Assembly: GCF_005239225.2 (NCBI RefSeq)
Contig: NC_133297.1
Coordinates: 9,866,392 to 9,930,391 of the forward strand
Direction: 5' to 3'
DNA length: 64,000 bases
Origin: Populus alba
Lineage: Eukaryota; Streptophyta; Magnoliopsida; Malpighiales; Salicaceae
Part shown: positions 47,866 through 61,100 of the stretch, piece after piece
Position numbering within the stretch: the first letter of the stretch is position 1
How the letters are laid out: the number at the start of each line of letters is the position of its first letter
Notes under the pieces: generated by a model
Seen by the model: only the letters and a program-made list of their open reading frames with translations
What the model was told of the DNA's origin: nothing
The model's database searches: none
Made by a program: the position numbers and the translations under genes

Positions 47866-48200
47866 TTCGGAATTTCTTCTCCTAGTTGTCAATAGATCGA
47901 TTTAGGTCCAGATAACATGCTGTAAATCTTTCCCAATTCCCATAATGTTACTGTGTTAATGTCTCCCGCTCCTTGAGCCAGGATTTCGTATGTGTTGATG
48001 TATAAATGCCGCCGCAATTCAAGTTATTGGACAGGCGATGTTGATCTGCTTGGTTGGATCGGAGAACTGTTACGTTGCATGTGTTGATTTACAACCTCAG
48101 AGATTGAGAATAGATTATTGCTTTAAATGAAAGGAATCTGTTTCTTTCTTCGCTCTTTCCCCACCTCTTGAATGAAACAGTGCAGCACACTATCTTGGTC
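47866..48200 (+). other. 3' UTR of the NLA-type gene and convergent spacer
   Basis: The NLA-type and NOP16 genes converge here; their stop codons are about 820 bp apart. No other gene seen. Confidence 0.4.
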
Positions 48201-48204
48201 GCAT

Positions 48205-48297
48205 ATGATTCTGCATCATGTGGAGAGTGAACTAAGCTCCCACCAGCTGCCGCCGCGGTGCGGAGGTCTACCACCTGAGCTATACCCCCCCGAGCCA
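48205..48297 (-). repeat. tRNA-like fragment, probably SINE-derived
   Basis: On the minus strand a G run and tatagctcaggtggtaga give a good A-box, and about 45 bp on agttcactctcc resembles a B-box. The segment between, rich in GCGGC, does not form a normal anticodon arm, and the acceptor ends do not pair. It is therefore a tRNA-derived repeat rather than a functional tRNA. Confidence 0.4.
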
Positions 48298-48682
48298 AGT
48301 GGAGCATGTATGAATGAAGGAGTCAGACACTCTCTTCGTTCATAAACTATTTTGGTTTGAAAACATTGAAAACATTATCTCTTGTGAATGAAGACTGTTT
48401 GTGAGTATTCTATCAAGAATGGCATGCATTTAATCAGTTATTGATCTGGGGTGGCTTTGGCTTTGTTTTGCACTAATTTTCCTTTAAGATTTCGAAGAAA
48501 CACTTCTGCATCCACGCTCCAAGCACATTCAATCCAAAGAAACACTAATTTCTTGAATATTTAGTAGTTTTGAGAAGCAAAAGATGAAAACACCAGATAG
48601 TTCCTGGACAAAACTTGGTTTGATTACCCATATAGCAATCAAGATAACAGACATTAAAATAGGTAACAGACGAGACCTCACT

Positions 48683-49942
48683 TCAACGAGTTTGAATACT
48701 CCTTATCAGAGGATTTTTATCTTTATGCATATGGTATCTTTTGCACAACTTCTCTAGAGTTGCAACTGAATGCTGCATAGCATTTAGCTTCGTGTCCATA
48801 AACATCCTCTGCAAAAAAGAGAAGTCAAAGGGAGTCACACAACCACCACAAACGTTATACAAATCCAGAAACAAGAATCGGCAACCAACCCTATAGTCAT
48901 CTTCATATTTCTCAACAAGCTGACCGATATGAACACGCTGCATTTTGGTCAATGGTTGCAAAGGCGCATGATCTCCGTCTCTCCGCTTCTTCCCTAGAGC
49001 AGATTTCAAATCTACACAACCAAAATATTAACATCACAAATTAAATCATAGAGAGAGGACAAATTCATTCCAAATTTTAGCTTTCAAGTTCCAAGCATCC
49101 TATCATCCTTAAACTAATTGGAAAATTCCAAGAAGAGCATACATGCGAGTAACACACATTCACTTCACAGCACTTCAGCTTTTCTGCAGTCAATTAAGAT
49201 GGGAAATAAGATCCGTAATTTTCAACCGTGTATTAACATATTCTAAGAAACAGAACCATCGGCATTCCAAATAGATTAAAGAAAAATGATGGCAAACAAG
49301 CTAAAGGCTAGAACAAAGATGTCAGAACTAGAAAAAAAAAGAGAGAGGAAATCTTTAGCTTTTTCTATACGATATGCTACGACACGTTTCCATGAGTAAT
49401 TTCTCCAAAAAAGTAAATTACATTATGAAATTATTTAATTTTTTTGAGCATGTGAATTAAGCTAAAGTTGTGTGCTAAGAAACAGCATTAAGCTCAAAAT
49501 CAGAAAATTAATTAATTAGGATACAATAAGGGATTAATTCGATTTATATCTTTAAAAAAGGAACGCAAAATCATAGCTGAAGCAAAGAATAGGACTGACC
49601 ATCTTCTTCGAGGTCGCTTCCAGAATCAATGGGTTCGAGCTCATCTGCGGACCCATCATCCACTTGTTCCTGGGATGGAGCGACTTGGAGCGATTCGGTC
49701 TCAATGATATGAGAAGTACGGGACCTAACGCCTAGGAAGTTAGGGTTTGAAACAACACCAAAAGACTTGTAGTTTTGGATAACACTGGCCTTATCGTCCC
49801 ATTTGGAGATGTCGGCGCCAGCAAGGGAGCGAAGCTTTGGAGGGAGATTGAAGGCTGGCTTGAACACGTGAGGGTTTTTCTTTGGGAGACCCACTCGTAC
49901 TTTTGGCCTTGAATTCTTGTATTTCCTTCTTGACCCTCCCAT
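48683..49942 (-). CDS. NOP16: Nucleolar protein 16 (NOP16), ribosome biogenesis
   Basis: Three exons, complement(49600..49942), complement(48890..49011) and complement(48683..48808), give 591 nt and 196 aa. The protein begins MGGSRRKYKNSRPKVRVG, the basic Nop16 N-terminus with the conserved KKNPHVFKP. An acidic linker follows, then PLTKMQRVHIGQLVEKYEDDYRRMFMDTKLN and a C-terminal CKRYH segment typical of the family. In yeast Nop16 is a nucleolar factor of 60S pre-ribosomes. Intron 2 (48809-48889) is 81 bp, divisible by three and free of stops, so its retention would add 27 residues in frame. A telo-box lies just upstream, as in many plant ribosome genes. Confidence 0.92.
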
Positions 49943-49997
49943 CTCTGTATCTCTTTTGGGGCAACACCAGAGGAGGAGAGAAAGATGAGAAGGTAAC

Positions 49998-50005
49998 TAG
50001 GGTTT
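49998..50005 (-). promoter_or_regulatory. Telo-box upstream of NOP16
   Basis: The complement of tagggttt (AAACCCTA on the coding strand) lies about 56 bp upstream of the NOP16 start. This element is frequent in plant ribosomal-protein and ribosome-assembly promoters, which supports the assignment. Confidence 0.5.
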
Positions 50006-50109
50006 ATGAAGGGGATTGGCTAGGATGGGAATTGGAGTATATAGTTCAACGGCGCCTTTTACGATTTCCTGAAAAACGCTGCGTTTTCTTTATTTTTTCA
50101 TTAATTTTT

Positions 50110-51120
50110 TTTTTTTTTTTCGCTCTGAAACTTTTTGTTTTTATTTTTCAAAGAAAAGAACCGTTTTCTTTTGATTAATAATTAATTAAATAAATAAAAG
50201 AAGTAATTTATGTAGCTGTTTTCTTTTAATAAAAAATATATACCAATAATATTCTCGTATTCGTTCATGCCATTCTATCGGATTCGTGCGACGTAAAATC
50301 ATTGTATTTATTATTATTAATAAAAAGAGTGTTTTGTTTCTCATGAGTAAATATTTATTTAATTCAATTTTAAGCAAGAAATTCGAACAAAAAGATCCTT
50401 TTCCACAACAATTCTTGTGTATGCGAAATAGATAATAAGAATATAGAGAGCATACTAATTTATCCATCCTGATAAGCCCTCAAGGATAGCATAGCATCAG
50501 CGTAGCAATAAAGCAATCGCAATTGTAAATGTTTCTAGATATTTATTCTGCATTTCGTCGCGTATATTTTTAATAAAAAAACTTATATACACAATTTTTT
50601 CAACACGTCATTATAATTAAAAAAATTATATACACATATAATCAAATAAATTGAGCATTATATACATTAATAAATAAATAAAATAAATAATAAATTATAA
50701 CTAAAAATAAAAATATAAAAATTAAGAGAAAGGTATAGATGTAAATATTTAATCATATAAGAAGGGATATTTATCCGATTGTGTTTGCTATATTTGTTTA
50801 TTAAAATATTTTTTTTATTTAATCAAACGATAATAAAAATAAACATATGTTAATTGATTGAATAAAATAAAAAAAATATTATATTTAAAAATATTATCTG
50901 CAAATAAATTTTTTTCCTCACCAAAACAAAGTTTATCTATACATAAGATAAAACAATTATAGAAAAATAAGAAAAACCTTTTTAAAAATTAATACATAAA
51001 AAAAAAAATCATCATTTAAAAGAGATTTCCTAAGCAAAATAAAAGAGAGTAGAGATATTAATCTAAATATAAATAAACTAAAAAAATACAAAATATACAA
51101 AATAAACATAAAAAAAATTA
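50110..51120. other. AT-rich intergenic DNA
   Basis: Long A/T tracts and short reiterations of ataaataaa. No exon, RNA or clear element recognised. Confidence 0.4.
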
Positions 51121-51464
51121 AAAATTAAAAAAAAAACAAGCTCTGCTAGGTCTAGCACATTTCTTCAAGGGCCACATGAGTGACTGAGCCCTTATTTTTT
51201 TTTTTGGCTACATTTATCTCTTGCCTAGAAGTTTTTTGCTAAAAAAAATCATACGATGGATCATTTAATGCTATCTAAATTTCAACCACAATAATGACTA
51301 AAAAAAATCAGATTTTGACTTTTGTTTTTGCCAAAAAAACTCATTTTCCAAACCATTTTCTACCCAAAATACTTAGAAAACTCATTAGAAACCATGAAAA
51401 TCTTGATCAACAACCCAAAAAATAACAAATTCACCCCAAAAACCAAACCAATCTCATACTTGTG

Positions 51465-51935
51465 TTTTCAAGAACTTTCAAAGCAAAAACAACACATAAT
51501 ATGAACTCCTCGTGTCAAATGAAACTATTTGACACGAATATCGACTGTTTTGTTGACCTAAATTGGTATCAATAATATTTTTCTCCCTCTTTCAATCTCA
51601 TCCTTTTCATTTCGATCCCTCTTATTTTAATCTCATCTTTTCCTAATAAATCACAATCAACATTCAATTATGACTAAATTATCAGGAAAAAAAATTAAGG
51701 ATTAAATTTTTTATGACAAATACACGGTGCAGCACAATGCCACAATGATTTGTGTGCGTGAATAGTACCTACCTCCATGGTCTAAAATCAACCTGAGCTC
51801 AGATTTGTTTTTTCACAAACTTTAAAGATAAATAAAAATAATATAAACTCCTCTCATCAAATAGAACCATCTAACATAAATATCATTTATTTTGTTTGCC
51901 TAAATCGGTATCAATAACGTGCTTTTTCTACCAAA
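51465..51935. repeat. Diverged direct repeat pair
   Basis: 51465-51595 and 51818-51940 share aaacttt, ataatatNaactcctc, a caaatNgaacNat word, aaatNggtatcaataa and intervening text, about 350 bp apart. Possibly the remains of a tandem duplication or LTR-like ends. No coding sequence lies between. Confidence 0.4.
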
Positions 51936-52744
51936 TTAAATTCGGTGACCTTTCTCTCTTTTCCCTCAATCAGGGAATAAAAATAATAAAAATGAATTTT
52001 TGTATCAAATTGAATTTAAAAATTATTGAATATCAAAATTGTATAATTTGCATTGTTTTTAAAGTTTGAGAACCAATATTTATTTTTTTCAAAACTCATG
52101 ACGCGCCACCCAGTTTGACATCTTTTTTAATTATGCCCATCTTTTTTATAATTTTATCATTTCATAAGATATCAAAATCAATTGGTCTTTAATAATATGA
52201 CTAAATCATAAAAAATATATTTGAGGATCAAATTAAAAAAAAAAATTGCCTAATCCATCCATAATAATATATAAAAGCATGAACACTGCAAATCTACACA
52301 GTCCCACAACTTTTAGAATTATACTTTAATAATTTGTTTATTAACCGTTTCTAATTGAAATCATGTTATATTTAATTAGATAGCAAACATTGTCTTTTTC
52401 CTACCAGTATGAAACCGATGTTTGCAAATCAGGGCAATAAGCACACCTATATTCCTATTTGTTTTCCAATTGGAACCAACAAAATGCAACGAAGCTCTCC
52501 TACTCTCGTATATACACACATAATACCAAGCCTATAAAGGAAAATATATAATTTAAATCGCTTCTCTTAGAAACAAACTAGAATTATTGGCATATGTTAT
52601 GCTATGGTAGAATCAATTTTTTTAATGTAAAAAAAAAACAAATCCAAGCCTTACTAACATGTTTTCTAATAAAAATATTAATTATGAAGTCAAAATATAA
52701 TACATATTAAATGATGTTTTTTTTAGATATTGATATGGTGATAT

Positions 52745-54270
52745 ATAAAATGATAATTGTTTTTTCAAATACTGAGACAATAATAAACTCAAGTTAACCT
52801 GTTAAATATATAACATGAACATAAAATTATGATAATCCTATAAAAAGTAAATAAAAATAAATTATGAATGTCAATTATTAATCAATCCAATGTTGAAGAA
52901 TAAATTTTTTTTTTTTAAAAAAAAAACAACCTGGATTAATAAGGGTTAACTTGTCAAACCCGTGAATTGAATTATGAAATTGAGATAATTCTATAAAAAG
53001 TAAATAAAAAAAAACAAACTCAAGTTAACTTATTAAACCTATGATCTGGACCATGAGATTGAGATAACTTCATAAAAAATAAAAAATAATTATGAAACTC
53101 TATTTCTAATAAATTCAATGTTGAAGGTTGAAATTGAAAAAAAAAACCTTTATAGAAAAAAAAATAAAAAAAAAAGGTTACGAAGCTTAATTTTCAAATA
53201 ATCTAATATTGAAGTATAAAATTAAAAACAACAATAAAAAAAAAATTGGGTTATTAGAGGGTAAAATTGAAAATAAAATGAATTAAAAAATGATAAGAAA
53301 ATGAATCGATTCAACTTATGTTAACTTGTCAAACTTGAAATCCAGGTCATGAAATCGAGATAACTCCATAAAAAGTAAATAAAAAAATTATAATGTCTAA
53401 TAGCCAACTAACTTAATGTTGAAGAATAAAATTGAAAAAAAAATCAATTAGAAAAAACAATAAAAAATAGACTCGAATCAACTTGGGTTAATATGTTAAA
53501 CTCATAATTTTAGTCATGAGATTAAGCTAAATTCATAGAAAATAAATAAACAAATATCTTACTTCTAATAGATCTAATGTTAAAAGTTCAAATAGAAAAA
53601 AAAAAAAAACTTCTATGAGACCAGTAGCATAAAGAAAAAAAAATTATAAATCACAATTCTCAAAATAATTTAATATTGAAAAAAAATTAAAAAAAATAGA
53701 TAAACAAATAAGAAGAAGATTGAGTTTGTTGAAATGTAAAATTGAAAAAAAAATCTAAAAAAAACCACAAAACATTATTCTAGTTAATTGTGTTTTGTGA
53801 GTGTAGTATTAACTGAGTCAACTCAAGTTAATTCGTAAAACCCACGACCCGAGCCGTGAGATCGGGATAAGTTCAATGAAAGCAAATTAAAAAAAAACTA
53901 TGCAACTCAATTTTCTACCAATTCAATGTTAAAGAAAAAAATCTAAAAAGAAATCAATTAAAAAAATAAATAAAAAAATAACCTGAGTTGACCTGAATTA
54001 ATCTACTAAACTCAAGACTTGAATAATGAGATTGGGCTAAACTCTTAGAAATTTAAAAAAATATATATGAAAACTCACTTCCAACATATTTAATGTTGAA
54101 AGTTAAAATTGTAAGAAAAACAAATTATGAGACAAATATATAAGACAATAAAAAGAAAATAAAAAATAACATGATTCTCAAAACAACCTAAAATTGAATA
54201 AAAAAAAAAGAGTTGTTAAAGAGTGAAATTAAAAAAATAATCATAAGACATTATTTAAAAAAATAATATT
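52745..54270. repeat. Degenerate tandem repeat with a period near 165 bp
   Basis: A segment reading aactcaagttaacNtgttaaa, then a ccatgagattgagataa-like stretch, cataaaaagtaaataaaa and caatgttgaagNNtaaaattg, recurs near 52785, 52945, 53025, 53315, 53475, 53815 and 53985. Spacings are about 160-170 bp or multiples, with some shorter. It is strongly A-rich, with no coding content. Confidence 0.55.
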
Positions 54271-55118
54271 TTGTGAGTGTAATTACAATGATTTAACTGT
54301 AATTTTTAGTTTTTTTATTAATTATTTTACCTGGTTAATTTTAATAAGAATGAAAACTTTGAGCTAAAAAAACCAGAATTTATTTATTTATTTATTTTAA
54401 AAAAAGGTTTATGATAAATAATAATTATTAAATCTAATAGATGGATATTATCTGCTTTCACAGACAAAATTGACCAAATTAATAGCACGCTCCTAAATTT
54501 ACAACAACCTCCAATAGTTAAATGTGGTAGTTAATATTGGACCACAAACAACATCCATTTCTCCATTGTTTGCCTGAATTTTGGGCTGTAATTTTTTTTT
54601 TGACAGCAACTAATTGATAAGAAGTAACTCATATAATTTAATTTCATCTAGTTACTTGTGAATTAAGAAAAAAAAAGGTCATGTATCATTTTAGATGAAT
54701 TAGGGTTTCCTTCTAAAGACTTAGGCATGGCCACCACAAAAGCATAGGTCAAGCTCAGCCAATGATCGTCATTTGTTCGGTTTATCTTAAAAATGGACAA
54801 CTCAAGATTATCGTGATTTCTCTCTCGATATTTTAAATCATTCTTATTTCAGTTAAATAATTATACCGAGAAAAATATAAAAAGACTGAAATATCCAACG
54901 AACAATGGAATAAGGGCAAAGTAGTAATTTTGCTTATCCAATCCACGTTTAGTTCTACAGTACTTTAGGTTTTTGGTAATAACACTCTCCGGTAGCATGG
55001 CAAATTGGTAAAAGAGTGAAGGCACTCCTCCAACAGTGTGGATCAAGACATGCATCTCGGGAGATTCTTACCAATATTAACAGCAGGATAGTGCTTCTGA
55101 TCAAAGTATACTGTTTGC
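54271..55118. other. Intergenic DNA and 3' UTR of the ABCC gene
   Basis: No further exon is recognised. The part nearest 55118 is probably the transporter 3' UTR. Confidence 0.4.
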
Positions 55119-58100
55119 TTATAATTCAGCCGAGCGGTTGGCATACTCCCGAACCAGTGCTCCGAACAGTGATGGCCTCTCAAGCAGCCGAGAGGGTTTA
55201 TCAAATTCTTTTGACCGTCCTGTTATAAACAGGAAACAAGGCGAGTCAGAATAGCCAGCCGATTGTCTTGAATGCGTGAAAAAACTCGAAGAACAAGAAC
55301 TCTCAGCTTGTAAGTTGGAAAGATTTTCGTTACAAATGAACCATGCCTTGTTGTGTAATATAGACAGAGCAGTCTACAGTTGTGTGGGATTTTAAAAAAC
55401 TCTTTCCTTGAGGTTTAGAACGAAGAAGACGACAGTAGAAAGAAGAGCATACCTGCATCGATAACTAAAACCCTGTCACAGTCCATGATTGTGGGTATTC
55501 TGTGAGCAATGCTGATAATTGTACAGTCAGCAAATTCCTCTCTAATGATCTTCTGAATCACAGCGTCAGTTTGCGAATCAATTGAAGCAGTTGCTTCATC
55601 CATAAACAACAGACGACTGTGCTTTAGCATAACTCTCCCCATACAAAGAAGCTGCTTTTGCCCCATGCTCCAGTTGTCTCCGTTATCAGTCACTATGAAA
55701 TTGAAAGTTTTCATAAATTATTGTTCCAATAATACGTTCCACCTAACAAGTTTGGAAGAGTGAAAACTGTGAAACAAATGACGGTCAAATTTCACCTGGA
55801 GAATCAAGTTTTTCGGGTTTTGCAGCCACAACATCTTTCAGTTGACAGCGTTCAAGACTCTACAAAACCATCAAGTTTTTCAGCTTGCAAACTCTTAACA
55901 AAAGGTTTCTCACAATATATATATTTAATAATGTGAAGTGGATCAAGAAATGGGAACCACGTGGTTACCTCCCATATCTCCTCGTCTGTATACTGTCCAA
56001 CAGGATCCACGTTGCTTCTCACGGTTCCTTCAAAAAGGACAGGTTCTTGAGGAATGATGCCAAAACGAGACCTGAGATCATGGAGTCCTAACATACAGAT
56101 GTCAATGCCATCGATAATTATTTTTCCTCCTGTGGGTTCAACCAGCCTAAAGCAGACTTGGATCATAGTCGACTTTCCACTCCCTGTACGTCCAACAACA
56201 CCTATCTTCTCTCCCCCTTGAATGCTGAGAGTAATGCCCTTGAGAACCAGAGGAGTGTTTGGACGATATCTAACCTGTTATCCAAAAGGTAAAATAGATC
56301 GAGCATGGATATATTACCAAAGATGTCAAGTTCACTGACAATGACAAAGTGCTATCAATGCATGCATAATGTGCTTTGCTCAGTGTTGATGCCTGAAAAT
56401 TTCATTTGCTTTTCACTTCCTCAGCCTAAAAGAGCTATTAGGATAGCGTGTGAATTGCATCTCTATAATAAATGAAAACTTAAACTGATTTCTTTATCAA
56501 TAAGAACTATTGTAATGCCTTTTACCTGCAAGTCCTTTAGATCAACATTGCCAATGGCAGGCCAGTTTGGAGGAGGAACCCTATCCTCTATCTTCCATGC
56601 TGCCTCTGATGAAATATTAGTGAATTGTTTGAGCCTCTCAACAGAGACCATTCTATTTTCCACAAAGCAACTTAAATATATGCACCAGAACAGCACAGAA
56701 TTGAGGGATAGCCCGTAGGAGAGAGATAAACCAACGTTCTCTGTATCAAGCAAAATTTGGTCAGTTTCCTGGAACGCAAGCATTTAAGATCTGGCGGATT
56801 TAAGAAATATGAGTATCTGCTGTTAGATTCCAGTAATAACATCAAAAACATTGCTTTGATGCTTCAATCCATGATTTTAGATACAAATAAGCCTCATAGT
56901 ATGTAAAAAGGAACATTAGTAATAAGACAGCATATGAATTAAGTAGAACCAAAGAAACATAATATGCAGATGTTTTTGCATTAATGGAAGAATGATACTC
57001 TTTTGCCAAGAACACTTTGAATCACTTGGTCCAGAAATCTCATATATAGATGAGCATGCATTATATCAACTTTGATGAATCAAATCCTTGAGAGATTTTG
57101 TCCAATGGCAAAAACATGCTAGCATTCAATTACCTGGCCTTATAATGCTGCTAGGTAATATAATCAAGAACATAGCAGAAGCGCAAAGTATGATGCTCCC
57201 AATCAGTTCCAAACGGAAACCCAACCACTCATTTGATCCATTGTTGTGAAAATCCATGCACAAATTGGCATTCACTCGGCTAACATTTTCCTGACAGAAT
57301 CTATCTTGTTTTCGGAAAGACCTAATTGTCATAACTCCAGAGATGCTTTCTGAAAAGTGATGAATCACAGGAGCTTTGGTAATTGAGTCGAGTCGAGTTA
57401 ATTCTCGCGATGCTGCAAGAAAGTATCCCTGCAACCAAGAAAGATAAATCATCATTACAGATTTTCCTACTCAATCTGGAGATATATAAAAATCTACTCT
57501 TGAATCCGAGTATTACAATCATGATTTACAAGTTAGGATGAGGATCACATTAGAAAGCTTTCAAGATAGTAGAAAGTTCTTTAAATTAGAAACATATGCA
57601 TATCCGTGGCATGATATGTCATTTATATGTGCGAGCGGAATTACACGCTGTAAATGCTACAGCAAGATGAAAAAAAAGCCCGTACCCGGTACCACCAGTT
57701 TAGCCAGCCAAGCGGAATTACCAAGAACACAGTTGGCCAAGTATACTGACATACAATTACAATGATGCTGAGTACTGTGACGTAAATTGCAATTGCATGG
57801 GAGAACATAAAGGGAAGGAAGATATCGATGGTGGTTTGATCAGCTGATGCCTGCAGGAAAAAAAAAACCAGGAAAATAAAAAACAGCAACAGATTTAAGC
57901 ATCTTTATCCAATATCCTGTTATAGATTTCAGGAGGAATACAATCATAGTTGAGAGGGGGGGGGGGATCATAGTTGGGTCTTGCATCCTTACTCGACTTA
58001 ATATTCTTCCTGAAGGTGTGGTGTCAAAAAAAGACATGGGCGCGTGCAAGATACTACGAAGAATACCGCCAAAAAACTTTTGGGCTGTCTTGAGCCCCAT

Positions 58101-61100
58101 TAGCGTGACGAAAAGGGATCTCATTGTTAAGAGCACCACTGATAAAGCTGCAATAATTCCGTAGACAGATATAAATAGTGAAGGCTTGAATGTTGCAGCC
58201 CGCTCATCTGCAGTTTCAAAAGCCAACCAATAATCTCCAGCCATTAGAGATGCTTGCCATATTAGGGACAAGAGCAAAGCCACAACTGGACCCCACCATC
58301 CAAAAGCTTCGGTGCAGTATTGTTTATACACATGCAGTCCTACGTTACCGGTTGCTCTTTCCTCTTCTTCAATGAGCTTTGAAGTTCCCTTATCTGACTT
58401 TGGTTGATCTAGAAGCTGCTTGCTTTCATCCTTTTCTTCCCCAATTTTGGAGAGGCCTTGAGAGGACTTCGGTGGTGTGGGTAAGTTTTCACAAGGAATT
58501 TCAGCACTGACTTCTACAAGTTCCATAGCAGTTTCATGAGCAGCTACTAGCGCTCCAAAATCCAATCCAGACGCTAATAGATCATTGTATTTTCCTGATT
58601 GTACTATCTGTCCATCTCGCATGACCTGGTATTGAGACAAGATTCAATTTTTTTCAGAAATTACTGATCACCATAAACGCTTATCTGCGTGGAGGGGAAA
58701 CGATAAAAGATGGTTTTGCTACTTACTGAGATAAGATCAACGTTGTGCAAGAAGTCGACTTGGTGGGTCACAAGTAAGATAGTCTTTCCCTTCAGTGCGC
58801 CTCTAACACATTGCTGCAGAAAGCATTGATATAACTTAAAACTGCCATTCAATTTCCAGAGTGCAGATAAGATTTTCTTGCCTATTTAACAGGAGATTAC
58901 AGAGAAGACACATTTGACTCTTATCCATTATGGAAATTTTCTAATACAAGTGATTTCCGTACTTTCTACTCGCTGAGACTGAATTTCCATTATAAATTAA
59001 AGAACCTATGACCAAAATGGCATCAAGAGTAAATCATTTCACTTCTACTGAATGTCCATACTTTAAAGCAATTAAATTTAGTGTCACCTTAAATATATCA
59101 GTCCCAGTATGCGCATCAACAGCGCTAAAAATATCATCAAGAAGATAGATATCACAGTCCTGATAAACAGCCCTCGCAAGTTGTATCCGCTGCTTCTGCC
59201 CACCACTGAGGTTGATGCCACGCTCTCCGATTTCAGTCTGATCTCCGAACTCCATCATCTCCAAGTCTTTCTCCAAGCAACAAACCCTGAGAACTTCCTT
59301 GTATCGCTCCTCATTCATTGGCAAACCAAATAATATGTTATCCTCAATGGTGCCATTTTGAATCCATGATGTTTGGGCAACATAGGCAGTTGTTCCACAA
59401 ATCCTGATCTGTTGAAGGAAGAGTGAAATATCTCAGTAAAACATTTCAAGTTCATCAATTCGATTGCAACCATACAGTGGGATTTAGCAACAAAATGAGG
59501 AAAGTTGTGTTCCATGGATTGCATATGAGCACCAAAAGTAATAGCTGAAAAAGTGTAAGCCAAGGAAGAAAATCTATTCCAAAAAAAGGTGATAAAAGAA
59601 GAAAAAAAAACAAAAAACCTCTGAAACCCCAGGGAAGAGGTAACAAGAATGATGAACAAGATAGCCTTCAACTTATTGTGGTATAACATGAACCCAAATT
59701 GAGCAAGATGGAAATAGAGAAGTCTCACTACTGACTTTGAGTAGCCAAATTCTGAGCTTCAATAAAATGAGTTCAGTGTCGTGCATAAATGCATTCCAGC
59801 TGCATTAAATTTACGATGAACAAACAAACCAAAAAGACGCCGGATATCGGCAAGTCTCAGAGTTAATGAAAAATACTCCAGCTATTAAATGTGGAGCTAA
59901 CTACATTAGCATTTCAAAATTGTTTTTGCAAAGAGCCAAGAGAGCCTCTGAAAGTATATATTCCAGCAATAGAAGCATGAAATGCACATCTCATTGTGGA
60001 ACATGAGAACAAAGTATCTGTCAAGAAACTCAGTGCTTACATTATTGACAATGCCTAAATGATTGGGTGAATTTTTTATGATTTCAAATCTAAACTTGGC
60101 GTGACCAGCTAAGAGCGTGATGATGATGAAACACGCACAAAAAAAAAAAAAAAAAAACATATCTATGAGGCTGATGAAGAACACCAAAATACAAGAATCA
60201 ATGAAGGGATAAATCCCACAAGTTTTGTTTCGTAATCCATACCTTTCCAGATATTTTGTGCATCTCACCGAGGATTGAGGCAAGGAGAGAAGATTTCCCA
60301 GATCCCACAGTCCCAACAATAGCAGTAAGCTCCCCTTTTTTTATCTCCAAATTTATATTGTTCAAAACCTCACCTTTAGCTTCATCATCCCAACTAAATA
60401 TCCCACCCTTGACCTCCACAGCGATTCTACCATCGCAAGCATCCGCTCTTTCTACCGACTCTTCCACCAATTCCTTGCTTAACATGTAACAATCCAACCT
60501 CGCAAGAGATACCACTGCTTGTGAAAGTGATATCATAGCTTGAGGGAATACCCTGATAGGCTCCTGCAACATTTTAAAGATGGAGGTCGTTGTGAATACT
60601 GTCCCTGCATCAAGCGGGACTCCCAACAGGAGAGCGGTACCAAATGTCAGAGTTGATACTATCAATGGTGTGCACCACAACACGATCGTGTTGCCAGAGA
60701 TTGAGTACAAAAACTTGGAAATCCATCCAAATTCTGAATCACGAAAATCTTGGATTCTCTTGTTGAAGTGGTCTTCCCATGCTTGGAATTTGATCACACG
60801 CATGCAATTCAGCATCTCATTTGTTGCCTTCATCCTTGAATCGCGATTTATCATCACATTTCTCTGGAACTTATTATTTCTTCTGTTGCTAAACACAGCA
60901 AACACAATAATACCAAGAGTTCCAATCAATCCTGTGACTGCCGAGGTACCTAGAGCATTGTATAGGAGCGCTAAGCCAACACCAACTTGCAATGGCATTA
61001 ACCATATAGAGTGCAACTGCAACATCACATCAGAGAGCTGCTGGGCATCAACGGCCATGTAATTCACAATCTGTCCAACTCCGTGAGCTTGACGAGCAGA

